A DNA stretch of 64,000 bases from Pseudomonadota bacterium. Lineage in GTDB: Bacteria > Pseudomonadota > Alphaproteobacteria > Rhizobiales > Devosiaceae. The notes under the pieces were generated by a model. The model was not told where the DNA came from and made no database searches. It saw only the letters and a list, made by a program, of their open reading frames with translations. The position numbers were made by a program, and so were the translations under genes. Within the stretch, counting starts at the first letter, position 1; the number at the start of each line of letters is the position of its first letter. The stretch spans positions 62,001-126,000 of the forward strand of contig JAEYXQ010000160.1 in the NCBI GenBank assembly GCA_023431205.1. The letters run 5' to 3'. This document shows positions 6,474-16,819 of this stretch, in pieces.

Positions 6474-7034
6474 TTATTTTGCGGTGGCAGTGAGTTCGGA
6501 GCGGAGTGTCAGCCCATCGGGCTCCCATTGATGCCGGTGATCAATGTGGGCGATGGCCCAGCTGAATGCCTTGTGAAGTTCGGGGAGGCTCCGCTGGCGG
6601 ATGGCCGGCGCGAGCAGTTCGTTCATCGCCATCTTGGCCGGCAGGTGCCCGGAAGGCCCGACGCGTTCGAATGAAACGCCTACGCCAGCGGCTACCCACG
6701 CGGCGATTGTCCCGGCGAAGGTCTCGGAGAGCAGAAAAGGTGACCGGCGCAGGATCACCACGGTGACCGCATCGTCTTCGATTGCCTCGGGGCGCAGCAC
6801 CACGCCACTGGAACTCGGGTGCCACTCGGGCCCGAGAGCGGCGAGGAAGAACCAGCCGCAATACCAGCCCCGGCATGGTTGAGGACGCACTTCATAGACC
6901 GTGCAGCCGCGGCCTCTGACGCAGTGCGGACACAGCGTGTTGGAAGGCTTGTCGAGCTCCGGCGAACGGATGGGAATGAACTCGCAGCAGGCGGTGCAGT
7001 CGCCGCAGCTTCGATCCCGCAGTCGGTGCAGCAT
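6474..7034 (-). CDS. YkgJ-family cysteine cluster protein, 186 aa
   Basis: The start is ATG 7034, with GGGGAGGAAG just upstream on the minus strand. Nine cysteines crowd the first 60 residues: C10, C13, C16, C17, C35, C38, C44, C54 and C59. They include the C-x-x-C-x-x-C-C opening and the GC-x-x-Y-x-x-R-P-x-x-C block that define the YkgJ (CxxCxxCC) zinc/iron-chelating family. The rest (60-186) is a mixed alpha/beta region without known motifs. The molecular role is unknown; metal binding follows from the family. It is transcribed towards the tRNA-Cys. Confidence 0.8.
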   Translation of the reverse strand: MLHRLRDRSCGDCTACCEFIPIRSPELDKPSNTLCPHCVRGRGCTVYEVRPQPCRGWYCGWFFLAALGPEWHPSSSGVVLRPEAIEDDAVTVVILRRSPFLLSETFAGTIAAWVAAGVGVSFERVGPSGHLPAKMAMNELLAPAIRQRSLPELHKAFSWAIAHIDHRHQWEPDGLTLRSELTATAK

Positions 7035-7199
7035 CGCTTCCTCCCCGCGCCCACGCCCGACCGAGAGTGCGGCCAAGACCGGTCAACTGTCCAGTAGCAG
7101 TGGACTGTGCTGCGGCGTGGCGCCGTGTCCGCTTGCCACCCACGGTATCGGGGGATATGCACGACCGGCATATGCTTTGAGGCTACGGACTTACCTTCC

Positions 7200-7856
7200 A
7201 TGTTCGATTACCAGCGTGCCCGCACCTTCATGGTGGACAACCAGCTGCGCACGAGCGGCGTTAACGATCGGCGCATTCTGGCGCGCATGGGTGAGGTTCC
7301 TCGCGAGGCGTTCCTGCCAGAGGGGAAGCGGGAGCTCGCCTATCTCGACAGCGTTCAATGGTTGGGCGAGCCGCGTAGGGGGCGGTTCATGCCGGCGCCG
7401 GCAACCTTCGCCAAGCTCCTGCAGCTGGCGGAAGTCGGCGCCGAGGACAGCGTGCTGATCGTTGGCGCAAATGCCGGCTATTCCACGGCAGTCGTCGCCG
7501 GTCTGTGTGCCAAGGTGACTGGCCTCGAGCCGGACACCCAGCTGGCGGAGAGCGCTCGCGCTGCCCTGGCTCAACTCGGGATCACCAATGCGGCGGTGGT
7601 CAGCGGCGACGTAGCCGCTCTGGGCAAGGATCAGTATGACGTGGTGCTTGTCGAAGGCGCGGTCGGGACCGTGCCGCAGGCTCTGCTCGACCGGCTAGCG
7701 GATGCCGGCCGCCTCGTGGCGCTGGTGCGCGACGGCGGCGTGTCGGTGGCGACGGTGTTCGTGAAATCGGACGGCGTGGTTGCATCGCGCAAGGAGTTCA
7801 ACGCCAGCATGCCGGCCTTGTTCGTCGAGGCCAGCCAACCGGATTTCGTATTCTGA
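7200..7856 (+). CDS. Protein-L-isoaspartate methyltransferase-like protein, 218 aa
   Basis: ATG 7200 (MFDYQRARTFMVDNQLRTSGV) begins the PCM-type N-terminus. Residues 29-42 (RMGEVPREAFLPEG) and 84-101 hold the family core. The SAM loop reads V-G-A-N-A-G-Y-S-T where true PCM enzymes have a G-T/S-G-S-G-Y pattern, so repair activity is not certain. Proteins of this group commonly sit directly upstream of tolC in rhizobia, as here (122 bp gap). It may methylate isoaspartyl residues or serve an unknown role tied to the envelope gene that follows. Confidence 0.75.
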   Translation: MFDYQRARTFMVDNQLRTSGVNDRRILARMGEVPREAFLPEGKRELAYLDSVQWLGEPRRGRFMPAPATFAKLLQLAEVGAEDSVLIVGANAGYSTAVVAGLCAKVTGLEPDTQLAESARAALAQLGITNAAVVSGDVAALGKDQYDVVLVEGAVGTVPQALLDRLADAGRLVALVRDGGVSVATVFVKSDGVVASRKEFNASMPALFVEASQPDFVF

Positions 7857-7978
7857 CTGTTGCGCGCGAGCCACCGGGCAAGATTACCGTGCGGTGAGAG
7901 CTTGGTAGGGGTTGTGCGCTAGCATTGGCAACGCCACTTCGGGCCGATACAGATTTTTGGGTGAATGGAGTAGGGGCG

Positions 7979-9373
7979 ATGAAGTTCAGGGTTCTTGTGG
8001 CCGCCAGTACCTTTGCGCTGACGCTCGGCATCGCCTCTAGCGCAAACGCCCAGTCCATCGCACAGGCCCTGGCGGCAGCCTATGATCATGCTCCTGACCT
8101 GCAGTCGGCGCTGTTGAGCGCCAAGTCCTCCGCCGAAGACATCGTCCGAGCAGAGTCGGGCAAGCGGCCAACCATTGGTGCTACTTTAGGTAGTAACTAC
8201 AACTGGCGTGTTGGCCCTGGTGCTGTGGGGCAGGGCGGACAAAACGCCAGCGGGGCGTTTACAGGCAGTGCAACGCTGTCGGCGGGACTAGGCTACCGAC
8301 AGAACATATTCGACAATTTCCAAACAGAAGCGCAGATCGAGGGGGCTCGGGCGCAGGCTGAGGCGGCCGAGTACCGTATCCGCGATACGGAGCAGAACGT
8401 GCTCCTAGATGTCGTGGAAGCTTATATGGACGTCCTGACAGGCCAGCAGCTAGTGGCGCTACGTCAGGAGAATCTGACGTTCTCCCGCGCCCAGCTTCAG
8501 TCGGCGCAAGATCGACTCGAAGTGGGCGAAGGAACACGCATCGATGTGGCGCAGGCCGAGGCGCGCCTTGCTCAAGGACAAGCTGCCTACCAGGTCGCTG
8601 TAGCAAGTTTGGAGATTAGCCAGGCAACATTTCAGCGGCTGGTTGGAATGGCGCCGCGCAACTTGTCGGTCAGTCATAATTACGCGCAGCTGATACCCAG
8701 CGCGCTGCAAAGTGCTATCGCTGAGGCCGAGATGGGGCATCCCGCCATCCTGCTGGCAAAAGCCGGTATAAGGGCGGCGCAAGCAGGTAGTGATGCTGCA
8801 CAGGCGGCATTCGGGCCCAGTGTATCGGTAAGCGGCAACGTTGGATCATCTTACGTCCTCAGCGAAGGGGGCAGCGGTCCTACAGGGTTGGCAGGATCCC
8901 TGGGCATTGAGATTTCGGTGCCGATCTATGCCGGCGGCGCCCTCGGATCGGGTGTTCGCAAAGCTAACATAGAGCAGATTCGATCCGAAGTCGGCGCCAT
9001 GGGTGCCTACGATCTGGTACGTCAAGCCGTGATCGCCGCCTGGTCCGGCATCCAGAGCGCCGATGCGCAGATCACGGCGGCGCAGGCTGCGGTGAGCGCC
9101 GGCCAGGAAGTGCTGGAAGGCGTAATCCAGGAGCGTGACCTTGGCACCCGGACCACACTCGAAGTGCTGAATGCCCAGGCGGAACTCACCACAGCGCGCG
9201 AAGGGCTGATCAATGCGTCCTCCGGCAAGGTGGTGGCGACGTTCTCGCTGCTGGCCGCCATCGGCCGCCTGACGGCCGCCGATCTCGGCCTGCCCGTGGA
9301 GATCAAGACGGCGGTGCCCTACACCCAGACCGTCGAAGACGTCTGGCAGGAACTGCGGACCGTCGCAGACTGA
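7979..9373 (+). CDS. tolC: TolC family outer membrane channel, 464 aa
   Basis: ATG 7979 is preceded by GAGTAGGGG and gives a signal peptide cleaved after A24 (NA-QS). Two halves with the same pattern of long helices and beta segments (about residues 26-220 and 235-440) make the TolC fold, and the length is typical. The product forms the outer membrane tunnel for type I secretion and RND efflux; the partner pumps are not adjacent. The upstream PCM-like gene is the usual rhizobial neighbour. A weak hairpin (CCACCA / TGGTGG, 9435-9453) follows the gene without a T-run. Confidence 0.9.
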   Translation: MKFRVLVAASTFALTLGIASSANAQSIAQALAAAYDHAPDLQSALLSAKSSAEDIVRAESGKRPTIGATLGSNYNWRVGPGAVGQGGQNASGAFTGSATLSAGLGYRQNIFDNFQTEAQIEGARAQAEAAEYRIRDTEQNVLLDVVEAYMDVLTGQQLVALRQENLTFSRAQLQSAQDRLEVGEGTRIDVAQAEARLAQGQAAYQVAVASLEISQATFQRLVGMAPRNLSVSHNYAQLIPSALQSAIAEAEMGHPAILLAKAGIRAAQAGSDAAQAAFGPSVSVSGNVGSSYVLSEGGSGPTGLAGSLGIEISVPIYAGGALGSGVRKANIEQIRSEVGAMGAYDLVRQAVIAAWSGIQSADAQITAAQAAVSAGQEVLEGVIQERDLGTRTTLEVLNAQAELTTAREGLINASSGKVVATFSLLAAIGRLTAADLGLPVEIKTAVPYTQTVEDVWQELRTVAD

Positions 9374-9583
9374 CGCGGGACGATCAGCGGCGGAGGAGGT
9401 CACTCGGACTGCCGCTGGTGCCGGGAACACCCACCCACCACAACTTTTGGTGGAAGATGACGTGGACGCCTCGCGAACGATTCCCTTATCGACATGGTGT
9501 GTCTAAAGTTAACGGGACGATTCGGAAGCGCTGGCCGATAGCGGCGGTCGTAGTCCGGTCGACCGTGTGAGTATGAGGCGCCC

Positions 9584-10339
9584 ATGAACAAGCCCGCGGC
9601 CAAAGAACCGTCGATGGACGAAATCCTGTCGTCCATCCGGCAGATCATTGCGGATGACGACGCGGCGGGTGTAACGCGCCGGCCGGTGTTGCAGGCGGCG
9701 CCGCCGCCGATGGAAGCCACCCCGGCACGTCCCATCGCCGAAGATCGTGATCTCGAAGACATGCTCGAGGACATCGAGCCGCTGGCACTCTCGCCGAGCC
9801 AGATCGTGGGAACTGAGGCAGATGCCGATAACGATGTCGGCGGCTTCAGCTTCGATTCCATCCTCGCCGACACTGAAAGCGCGGTGGTGCAGGATCCGGT
9901 GCCGGACCTTGTCGAGCCCGAGGACGTCCACTTTTCCGAGCCCGAGGTAGAGGACGACCTGCCGTCGTTCGACCCCGCTCCGGCGCGCGCCTTTGAGCCG
10001 GAACCCGACCCCGAACCCGTATTGCGGGTGGTGCCGCCGGCCGTCGAAGCCCGGGTAGAGCGGCCGCGGATGTCCGTCGCCGAGGCGGCGCCGCTTCCGG
10101 ATCCGACGCTGACCAGCGACATGGCGAACGAACTGCTGGAGCCTGCCACCAAGGCGGCCGTCCGCAGCTCGATCGGCAAGCTGTCGGCTCTGGGAATTGG
10201 CTCGCCGGGCCTCACCATCGAGGCGATGATGCGCGACATGCTGCGGCCGATGCTGAAGGAGTGGCTCGACGAGCACTTGCCTTCCGTGGTCGAGCGCATG
10301 GTCGAGAAGGAAATCGCGCGCATTTCCCGCGGCGAATAG
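9584..10339 (+). CDS. popZ: PopZ family (DUF2497) protein, 251 aa
   Basis: The N-terminal helix SMDEILSSIRQIIADDD (10-26) and the C-terminal helical block (about 205-250: MRDMLRPMLKEWLDEHLP, then VVERMVEKEIARI) are the two conserved ends of the PopZ/DUF2497 family. Between them lies a long acidic, proline-rich and probably disordered spacer (30-180). This is the layout of the polar organising protein that forms a pole-localised condensate and tethers chromosome partition factors. Placement directly before valS is common in alphaproteobacteria. The start is ATG 9584. Confidence 0.85.
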   Translation: MNKPAAKEPSMDEILSSIRQIIADDDAAGVTRRPVLQAAPPPMEATPARPIAEDRDLEDMLEDIEPLALSPSQIVGTEADADNDVGGFSFDSILADTESAVVQDPVPDLVEPEDVHFSEPEVEDDLPSFDPAPARAFEPEPDPEPVLRVVPPAVEARVERPRMSVAEAAPLPDPTLTSDMANELLEPATKAAVRSSIGKLSALGIGSPGLTIEAMMRDMLRPMLKEWLDEHLPSVVERMVEKEIARISRGE

Positions 10340-10454
10340 TCTGGCCGGTCGGCCGCGCTGGCTGTTGACCCCGCCCGGCGCATTTGCTTGAAGTTCCGCC
10401 ACCTGACGGCCCGCCAGCTCGCCCTGGCGGGTCAACTGTGTTTGCGAGTGATCC

Positions 10455-13208
10455 ATGCTTGAAAAGACCTATGAGCCCGCGGCAGTCGAGGCGCGCATCT
10501 ACGACGCCTGGATCGAGGCTGGCGCCTTCAAGGCCGGGGCAGGGGCGGCGCCGGGCGCCGAGACCTTCACCATCGTCATTCCGCCGCCCAACGTCACCGG
10601 GTCGCTGCATATCGGTCACGCGCTGAACAACACGATCCAGGACATTCTGGTTCGCTTCAACCGCATGCTGCACAAGGATGTCCTGTGGCAGCCCGGCACG
10701 GACCATGCCGGCATCGCGACGCAGATGATCGTCGAACGGCAGCTGGCGGAGCGGCAGCTTGACCGCCGCAGCATGGGACGCGAGGCGTTCATCGAGCGCG
10801 TCTGGGAATGGAAGGCCGAGAGCGGCGGCACCATCATGAACCAGCTGAAGCGCCTCGGCGCGTCGGCTGACTTCGGCCGCGAGCGCTTCACCATGGGCGA
10901 TCGTGGGCAGGCCGACGACCAGATGGTCCGCGCCGTCACCAAGGTGTTCGTTGAACTCCACAACCGCGGGCTGATCTACCGCGCCAAGCGCCTGGTGAAC
11001 TGGCATCCGGGACTCGAGACCGCGATCTCCGACCTCGAGGTGGAGAACATCGAGGTCAAGGGCCACATGTGGCACCTGCGCTATCCGCTGGCGGACGGCG
11101 TGACCTACCAGTTCCCGATCAAGGACGAGCACGGCAACGTCACTGGCCACGAGACCCGGGACTACATCATTGTCGCGACTACCCGCCCGGAGACGATGCT
11201 AGGCGACTCCGGTGTTGCCGTGCATCCGGAAGACGAGCGCTACAGGGACCTGGTCGGCAAGTTTGTCGAACTGCCCCTCGTCGGGCGCCGCATCCCGATC
11301 GTCGCCGACGAGTATGCCGACCCCGCTCTCGGAACGGGTGCCGTGAAGATCACGCCTGCCCACGATTTCAACGACTTCGAGGTGGGTGCTCGTAACGGGC
11401 TTGAGCAGATCAACGTTTTCACCACCCGTGGTGCCATTGTCGACGCGGAGTTCATCCCGGCCCGCTATCGCGGTCTCGACCGCTTCGCAGCACGCAAGGC
11501 CATCGTGGCCGATCTCACCGCCCTGGCGGAGGACAATCCCACCCGCGGCCTCGATCATGTCGAAGACAAGAAGATCATGGTCCCGCACGACGAGAAGTCC
11601 AAGCTCGTCGTCATCGAGCCGTTCCTGACCGACCAATGGTGGGTCAAGGCCGACGTGCTGGCGCAGCCGGCCCTGGCGGCGGTGCGCGAGGGTCGCACCA
11701 GGTTCGTGCCGCAGCAATACGAGAACACCTATTTTGCCTGGCTCGAGAACATCAAGCCGTGGTGCATCTCGCGCCAGCTCTGGTGGGGTCACCAGATCCC
11801 GGCCTGGTACGGGCCGGAGGGACATGCCTTCGTCGCGCAGAGCGAGGCCGAAGCTGCCGACGCCGCATCCGCTCATTACGGCAAGGTCGTTGAGCTTCGC
11901 CGCGACCCGGACGTGCTCGACACCTGGTTCTCGTCAGGGCTGTGGCCATTCTCGACGCTGGGCTGGCCGGACGAGACCGCAGAGCTCAAGCGCTACTATC
12001 CGACCGACGTTCTCGTCACCGGCTTCGACATCATTTTCTTCTGGGTTGCCAGGATGATGATGCTCGGTCTTGAATTCCTGGGTGAGGAGCCCTTCCACAC
12101 GGTCTACATGCACGCTCTGGTCCGCGACGAGAAGGGCCAGAAGATGAGCAAGACCAAGGGCAACGTCATCGACCCGCTCAAGCTCATCGATCAGTACGGT
12201 GCCGACGCCACGCGCTTCACGCTGGCGGCAATGGCGGCGCAAGGGCGCGACCTGAAGCTCTCGATCAACCGGGTCGAGGGCTACCGCAACTTCGTCACCA
12301 AGCTCTGGAACGCCGCGCGCTTCCTGGAGATGAACGAGTGCCGTCGCGTCGACGGATATGATCCGCGCAACAACCGGCTCCCGCTCAACCGCTGGATCGT
12401 GGGCGCCACGGCCCGGGCAACGGCCGCGGTGACACGCGGCATCGAGGACTACAAGTTCAACGAAGCTGCCAACAGCGCCTACGATTTCGTCTGGGGCACG
12501 TTCTGCGACTGGTATGTCGAGTTCGCCAAGCCCGTGTTCAGCGGCACCGACGAGGCGGCCAAGGCTGAGACGCGCGCCACTGCCGCCTGGGCACTGGACC
12601 AGATTCTGGCGTTCCTCCATCCGTTCATGCCGTTCGTGACCGAGGAATTGTGGGCGGAGACCGGCAAGTTCGGTGCGGCGCGTAGCGGCGTGTTGGCGCT
12701 CGCCGACTGGCCAAAGCTGGACGGTCTCGAAGACGCCGATGCCGATGCAGAACTCGGCTGGCTGATCGAAGTGATCACCAGCGTGCGCTCCATCCGTGCC
12801 GAGATGAACGTGCCGGCAGGCGCCAAGCTGCAACTGGTGTTGGTTGGGGCAGGGGAGGAAACCCTGCGCCGCGTCGTCGCCGGAACGGCCCTGATCACGC
12901 GCCTGGCACGACTGGAGGCGATCTCGCCGCAGTCGGAAGTGCCGGGTGAGTCTGCCCAGTTCGTGGTCGGGGAAGCGACCTTCGCGCTGCCTCTGTCCGG
13001 GGTGATCGATCTCGGCGTGGAACGGGCGCGGCTCGACAAGGAAGTCGGCAAGCTCGATGCCGAGATTACCCAGATCGACAAGAAGCTCGGCAACGAGCAG
13101 TTCGTCGCCAAAGCGCCCGAAGAGGTGATCGAGGAGCAGCGAACGCGCCGAGAGGCAGCATTGGACCGGCGCACCCGCGTCGTCGATGCGCTGGCCCGCC
13201 TGAAGTAG
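10455..13208 (+). CDS. valS: Valyl-tRNA synthetase, 917 aa
   Basis: This class I synthetase charges tRNA-Val. HIGH is at residues 52-55 within [16 protein letters not shown] and KMSKT at 563-567. The editing (CP1) domain lies between them (about 200-400, with [10 protein letters not shown]). The anticodon-binding domain follows, and the C-terminal coiled coil (about 855-915, [21 protein letters not shown]) is characteristic of ValRS. The length fits the family (about 900-950). The start is ATG 10455. A hairpin at 13231-13255 follows the stop. Confidence 0.98.
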   Translation: MLEKTYEPAAVEARIYDAWIEAGAFKAGAGAAPGAETFTIVIPPPNVTGSLHIGHALNNTIQDILVRFNRMLHKDVLWQPGTDHAGIATQMIVERQLAERQLDRRSMGREAFIERVWEWKAESGGTIMNQLKRLGASADFGRERFTMGDRGQADDQMVRAVTKVFVELHNRGLIYRAKRLVNWHPGLETAISDLEVENIEVKGHMWHLRYPLADGVTYQFPIKDEHGNVTGHETRDYIIVATTRPETMLGDSGVAVHPEDERYRDLVGKFVELPLVGRRIPIVADEYADPALGTGAVKITPAHDFNDFEVGARNGLEQINVFTTRGAIVDAEFIPARYRGLDRFAARKAIVADLTALAEDNPTRGLDHVEDKKIMVPHDEKSKLVVIEPFLTDQWWVKADVLAQPALAAVREGRTRFVPQQYENTYFAWLENIKPWCISRQLWWGHQIPAWYGPEGHAFVAQSEAEAADAASAHYGKVVELRRDPDVLDTWFSSGLWPFSTLGWPDETAELKRYYPTDVLVTGFDIIFFWVARMMMLGLEFLGEEPFHTVYMHALVRDEKGQKMSKTKGNVIDPLKLIDQYGADATRFTLAAMAAQGRDLKLSINRVEGYRNFVTKLWNAARFLEMNECRRVDGYDPRNNRLPLNRWIVGATARATAAVTRGIEDYKFNEAANSAYDFVWGTFCDWYVEFAKPVFSGTDEAAKAETRATAAWALDQILAFLHPFMPFVTEELWAETGKFGAARSGVLALADWPKLDGLEDADADAELGWLIEVITSVRSIRAEMNVPAGAKLQLVLVGAGEETLRRVVAGTALITRLARLEAISPQSEVPGESAQFVVGEATFALPLSGVIDLGVERARLDKEVGKLDAEITQIDKKLGNEQFVAKAPEEVIEEQRTRREAALDRRTRVVDALARLK

Positions 13209-13667
13209 ACGGCTCCATCAGGGGCTTGATGGCGGGGTAGCCAAGCTGCCCCGCCGTCGCTTGTGCTGATTCGGCAACAACGATCCGGATTCCAGCTAAA
13301 CCCGACTCGCAGCAACCTTTTGGCGATGTTTGTCGCCACAATCTGCCTCTAGACGATGCTGGACATCTGGGGGCGGATGGCTGTGCGGCGTGCCTGAATG
13401 GCACTGCGTTCGATCGTCGCCTCACGATGCATCTGATCGACTGACGCGTGGAAACACGTGCGGCAAACTCCGAACGAGCTCGGTGCGCACACCGGGTGCG
13501 CCGCTCCAAATGCGGTCACAAACGGGGTTTACCGAAGTCTTAACGGCAGGTCCTCGCAGGGGCCGGCCATGAAACAAGGGTTGGTGCTGCCGCTCGTTGG
13601 CGCGCCGACACATTGCCCGCCGAGCGGGTGTTCAACGTGTCCGTCGCAGACGGACTGAAGGAGTGGC
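13209..13667. other. Gap of 459 bp between valS and the exoR-like gene
   Basis: No gene was recognised. The left end holds an 11-bp hairpin (GGCGGGG with inner AGC, loop CAA, 13231-13255) that may end valS transcription, though no T-run follows. The remainder presumably contains the promoter and leader of the exoR-like gene; no specific operator was recognised. Confidence 0.5.
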
Positions 13668-14585
13668 ATGCGGACCGTTAGGGGTTCATCCCTGCTTTCC
13701 GTACTGATGACCGGTTTGCTTGCCGTTCAGGCGGGCGCGGCCCTGGCGCAGGAAAGCGTCATCGTCTACCCCGAGGCTATCCCAGTGGAGGGATTGCCGG
13801 TGATCGGCCTGGCCGCCGGAAACAGGCCCGCAGGGGCGCCCCGCCTCCCGCCCGTACCTGGCGAGACCGCCATGGATGCTGCCTTGAACATGGCCAACAT
13901 GCTTGATGGCGCGGGTGGCGGTGTGTCGAGCGACGCCTATGTGGCTGCGCTGGAAGATGCTGCTGCTGCCGGCCAGCCCATGGCCATGTGGCAGTTGGGC
14001 ACCATGTACGAGAACGGGCAGGGCGTGGCCAGGGACCCGGTCAAGGCGTTCGGTTACTTTGCCCAGATCGCCAATCAGTACGCCGATGCCGCGCCTCGGG
14101 GCGTCGAAGCCGACATCGTGGCGCGCTCGTTCGTCAAGCTCGGCGACTACTATCGCGAAGGCGTGCCGGATGCCGGCGTGTCGCAGGATCGCGAAGAGTA
14201 TTACCGCGTGCTCCAGCACGCCGCGTCCTACTTCGGGGATGCCGACGCACAGTACCAGCTGGGCGTGCTGTTCCAGCAGGAAGACGGCCCTGGTGTGAGC
14301 GCGGTGATGAGTGCCCGCTGGTTGCGTGAGGCGGCTGGCAAGGGTCATTGCCTGGCACAGGCGCGTCTGGGCGATTTGCTGTTCAACGGTCTTGCCGATT
14401 ATGAGGCTCGGCCGCTGGAAGGGCTGATGTGGCTGAACCTTGCGCAGATCCGCTGCGGGGCCAGCAATGATGCGGCCTGGATCGGCGAGTTGCTGTCGCG
14501 AGCACAGTCCGTCGCGGCGCCCGAGGACCGGACGGAAGCGCAGGCCCTGGCCAGCAGCATCGCGCCGCAGTTCGCCGGGTTCTAG
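13668..14585 (+). CDS. exoR: ExoR-like periplasmic Sel1-repeat protein, 305 aa
   Basis: A signal peptide ends near A27 (ALA-QE). Sel1-type repeats follow: AMWQLGTMYENGQGVARDP near residue 107 and ADAQYQLGVLFQQ near 190, with further degenerate units to about 270. The order and spacing, including YFAQIANQYAD and YYREGVP, resemble rhizobial ExoR, the periplasmic repressor of the ExoS-ChvI two-component system that controls exopolysaccharide and motility. Convergent xthA next to it also fits the rhizobial exoR locus as I remember it. The N-terminal 90 residues are low-complexity and longer than in classical ExoR. Confidence 0.72.
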   Translation: MRTVRGSSLLSVLMTGLLAVQAGAALAQESVIVYPEAIPVEGLPVIGLAAGNRPAGAPRLPPVPGETAMDAALNMANMLDGAGGGVSSDAYVAALEDAAAAGQPMAMWQLGTMYENGQGVARDPVKAFGYFAQIANQYADAAPRGVEADIVARSFVKLGDYYREGVPDAGVSQDREEYYRVLQHAASYFGDADAQYQLGVLFQQEDGPGVSAVMSARWLREAAGKGHCLAQARLGDLLFNGLADYEARPLEGLMWLNLAQIRCGASNDAAWIGELLSRAQSVAAPEDRTEAQALASSIAPQFAGF

Positions 14586-15367
14586 AAGGTAAACTCACCT
14601 TCGACGGGAACGTGGTCGCTGGGCTTGTCCCAACCGCGGACGTCCTTGTGCACCACCACATCCTCCAGCCGATCGGCAGCCTGTGGCGACAGCAGCAGGT
14701 GGTCGATGCGGATGCCGGCATTGCGCCGCCAGGCGCCCGCCTGGAAATCCCAGAAGGTGTAGGCCGGCTCGTCTGTTACCGAACGAAGCGCGTCGGTCAG
14801 CCCGAGGTTCTTGAGTGTGCGGAACCGCTCCAGGCTCTCCGGACGATACAGGGCGTCGCCCCACCAGCCTTCGGGGTTGTGGGCATCAATGGGTTCCGGA
14901 ATCAGGTTGAAGTCGCCGAGCAACACGAACGGTTCCTCGAGCTGCAGTCTCTGTTCGACATAAGCCTCCAGACGGCGCATCCAGCTCAGCTTGTAGGGGA
15001 ATTTCTCGGTGTCCACCGGATTGCCGTTGGGCAGGTAGATGTTGCAGACGCGGATGGCGCCGGCTTCCAGGGAGAATACGCCCTCGATCAGCCGCGCCTG
15101 GTCGTCGCCGTCGTCACCCGGGAGGCCCCGGCAGACTTCATCGAACGGCAGGAGCGACAGGATGGCAACGCCGTTCCAGCTCTTTTGTCCGTGCGTTTCG
15201 ACATTGTAGCCGAGCGCCTCGATCTCCAGGCGCGGGAAGCCTTCGTCGACGGTCTTGATTTCCTGGAGCACGACGATGTCTGGCTTCTCCTCCGCGAGCC
15301 AGCGCAGCAGTGCTTCGAGGCGAGCTTTCACGCCGTTGATGTTCCAGGTGGCGATGCGCAGGCCCAT
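14582..15367 (-). CDS. xthA: Exodeoxyribonuclease III, 261 aa
   Basis: This AP endonuclease of the exonuclease III family cuts 5' of abasic sites in base excision repair. The catalytic motifs are present: W-N-I-N-G at 8-12, L-Q-E-I-K with E36 as metal ligand, G-D-F-N-L near 149-153, and the C-terminal S-D-H-V-P-V. The length matches the family (about 260). The stop overlaps that of the exoR-like gene by 2 bases in convergent orientation. ATG 15367 is the start. Confidence 0.95.
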   Translation of the reverse strand: MGLRIATWNINGVKARLEALLRWLAEEKPDIVVLQEIKTVDEGFPRLEIEALGYNVETHGQKSWNGVAILSLLPFDEVCRGLPGDDGDDQARLIEGVFSLEAGAIRVCNIYLPNGNPVDTEKFPYKLSWMRRLEAYVEQRLQLEEPFVLLGDFNLIPEPIDAHNPEGWWGDALYRPESLERFRTLKNLGLTDALRSVTDEPAYTFWDFQAGAWRRNAGIRIDHLLLSPQAADRLEDVVVHKDVRGWDKPSDHVPVEGEFTF

Positions 15368-15376
15368 GGTGGTCTC

Positions 15377-16483
15377 CTAGAGCACGAATTCGGCATAGGC
15401 CGCGTTGCGAACCTGCCTCGGGTATCGCCCGAGGCATCCCTCGAAGGCGGTGTTGCTCATGCACAGTATGGTAACCTCGTTGAGCGGGTCCACAAGCCAG
15501 GAATGGCCGTAGACCCCACCCCAGTTGATGGTTCCGGGCGCTTCTGGCGTCTGGGCCGCCTCCGGGTCCGCGACAATGGCACCGAAATAGCCGAAGCGTT
15601 GTCCGGCATCGTCGCGGGGCAGGTCGCCGATGCGGTTGGAGAAGGCGGAAGTCACTGTCTCCGGCCGAAGGATGGGCGCGCCACCTTGCCGAAGCGCCTC
15701 GAGGAAGCGGAAGATGTCGTCTGGCGTCCCGGCCATGCCGGCACCACCGGATGGAAACGCCTGCGGATCGAAGATGCGGGAGGGAGAGAAGGTGGTCGGT
15801 CCGCCGAGATGGTTGTGGAGGACATGCGGATCCTCCATCGGCACTGGCTCGGTTTCGCCATCGGCGTAGGGCTTCGCGAGGCGCTGCGGGTCGGCAACGA
15901 AGTAGCCGGTTTCCTCCATGCCGAGCGGGCCAGTCACGTGGGTCGCGACGGCCTCGCCGAGGGCGCCGCCGTGTACGCGCGCCACCACGGCGCCGAGGAC
16001 GTCCGTGGCCACCGAGTATTGCCAGCCTGTCCCGGGGGCAAAGCTCAGCAGCTGTTCGGCGACCAAGGCGGTGTTCTCATCAAGCGTCTGGCCGCGCGTC
16101 GGCCCGAGTCCGGTGCTGATGTGAGCGGGGTATGTGTAGCTCAGGCCCGCCGTGTGCGTGAGCAAGTGGTGGATGGTCACGACGGGTGCGGTGCCGTCCG
16201 GAAGCTTGGGCTGAAAATAGGGGAGGTGATCCGCGACAGGATCGTCCAACCGCAGCAGGCCCTTGTCCACCATCGCCAGTGCAGTGGCCGCGATCAGCGG
16301 CTTGGTCACGGATGCCAGGCGATAGATCGCATTCTCTGGCATGGGCACGCCGGCCTCACGGTCGAAACTGCCAGCGGCGCGGCGGTACACGACCTCGCCT
16401 CCGCGGGCAACGATCACCTCGGCGCCAACGATACGCCCGCCGGAAATCGCGGCGTCCATCACCGCATCGATCCTGTTGCCCAT
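15377..16483 (-). CDS. Serine hydrolase of the beta-lactamase/esterase family, 368 aa
   Basis: The S-x-x-K motif is S58-V-T-K61 (LASVTKP), followed by the LLTHTAGL block (107-114) and Y156-S-V, which replaces the Y-x-N of class C enzymes. A C-terminal WGGVYGHSW stands where the third motif is expected. This pattern (SxxK plus Tyr without the Asn) is typical of EstB-like esterases rather than true beta-lactamases. There is no signal peptide, so the enzyme is probably cytoplasmic. The substrate is unknown. It begins 9 bp upstream of xthA and may be cotranscribed with it. Confidence 0.82.
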   Translation of the reverse strand: MGNRIDAVMDAAISGGRIVGAEVIVARGGEVVYRRAAGSFDREAGVPMPENAIYRLASVTKPLIAATALAMVDKGLLRLDDPVADHLPYFQPKLPDGTAPVVTIHHLLTHTAGLSYTYPAHISTGLGPTRGQTLDENTALVAEQLLSFAPGTGWQYSVATDVLGAVVARVHGGALGEAVATHVTGPLGMEETGYFVADPQRLAKPYADGETEPVPMEDPHVLHNHLGGPTTFSPSRIFDPQAFPSGGAGMAGTPDDIFRFLEALRQGGAPILRPETVTSAFSNRIGDLPRDDAGQRFGYFGAIVADPEAAQTPEAPGTINWGGVYGHSWLVDPLNEVTILCMSNTAFEGCLGRYPRQVRNAAYAEFVL

Positions 16484-16536
16484 GATGCCTCCTTGATCGG
16501 GTGCACCATGGCGGATTCGCTGGAATGAGTCTGCCG

Positions 16537-16752
16537 TCAGGCGCCCTCCTCGCCAAGTTCCCGCTGCCGCTGCAGGAAGTTCGCCGCTTCGCTGTAGCGA
16601 TCATGCAGACGGCGGAAACGACGGAGCGTATCTCCCGGCAGGTCGAGGTTCGCGAGTTCGTCGTGCAGGGCCTTGAGATCCGCCTCGATGGCCTGCATCT
16701 CGTCGAACAGATGGGCGATCTGGGCCTCGGTCAGGCGAACGACTGTTGCCAT
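16537..16752 (-). CDS. Small helical protein, 71 aa
   Basis: ATG 16752 directly follows AGGAGGAG on the minus strand, which fixes the start inside a longer open frame. The product is one long amphipathic helix region (VVRLTEAQIAHLFDEMQAIE, then LKALHDELANLDLP and LRRFRRLHDRYSEAANFL), probably a helical hairpin or coiled coil. No family is recognised. It lies 67 bp downstream of erpA on the same strand and may share its transcript. Confidence 0.65.
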   Translation of the reverse strand: MATVVRLTEAQIAHLFDEMQAIEADLKALHDELANLDLPGDTLRRFRRLHDRYSEAANFLQRQRELGEEGA

Positions 16753-16819
16753 CTCCTCCTCCTTTTGGCGGCAACCAGCAGGACGGGCGAAGGGTTCCAG
16801 CGGAGAATGATCGGGCTGT

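Noticed and set aside
14612..16528. Open frame of 638 codons on the plus strand
   Set aside because: It is antisense to xthA and the serine hydrolase, both of which have clear catalytic motifs in the other strand.
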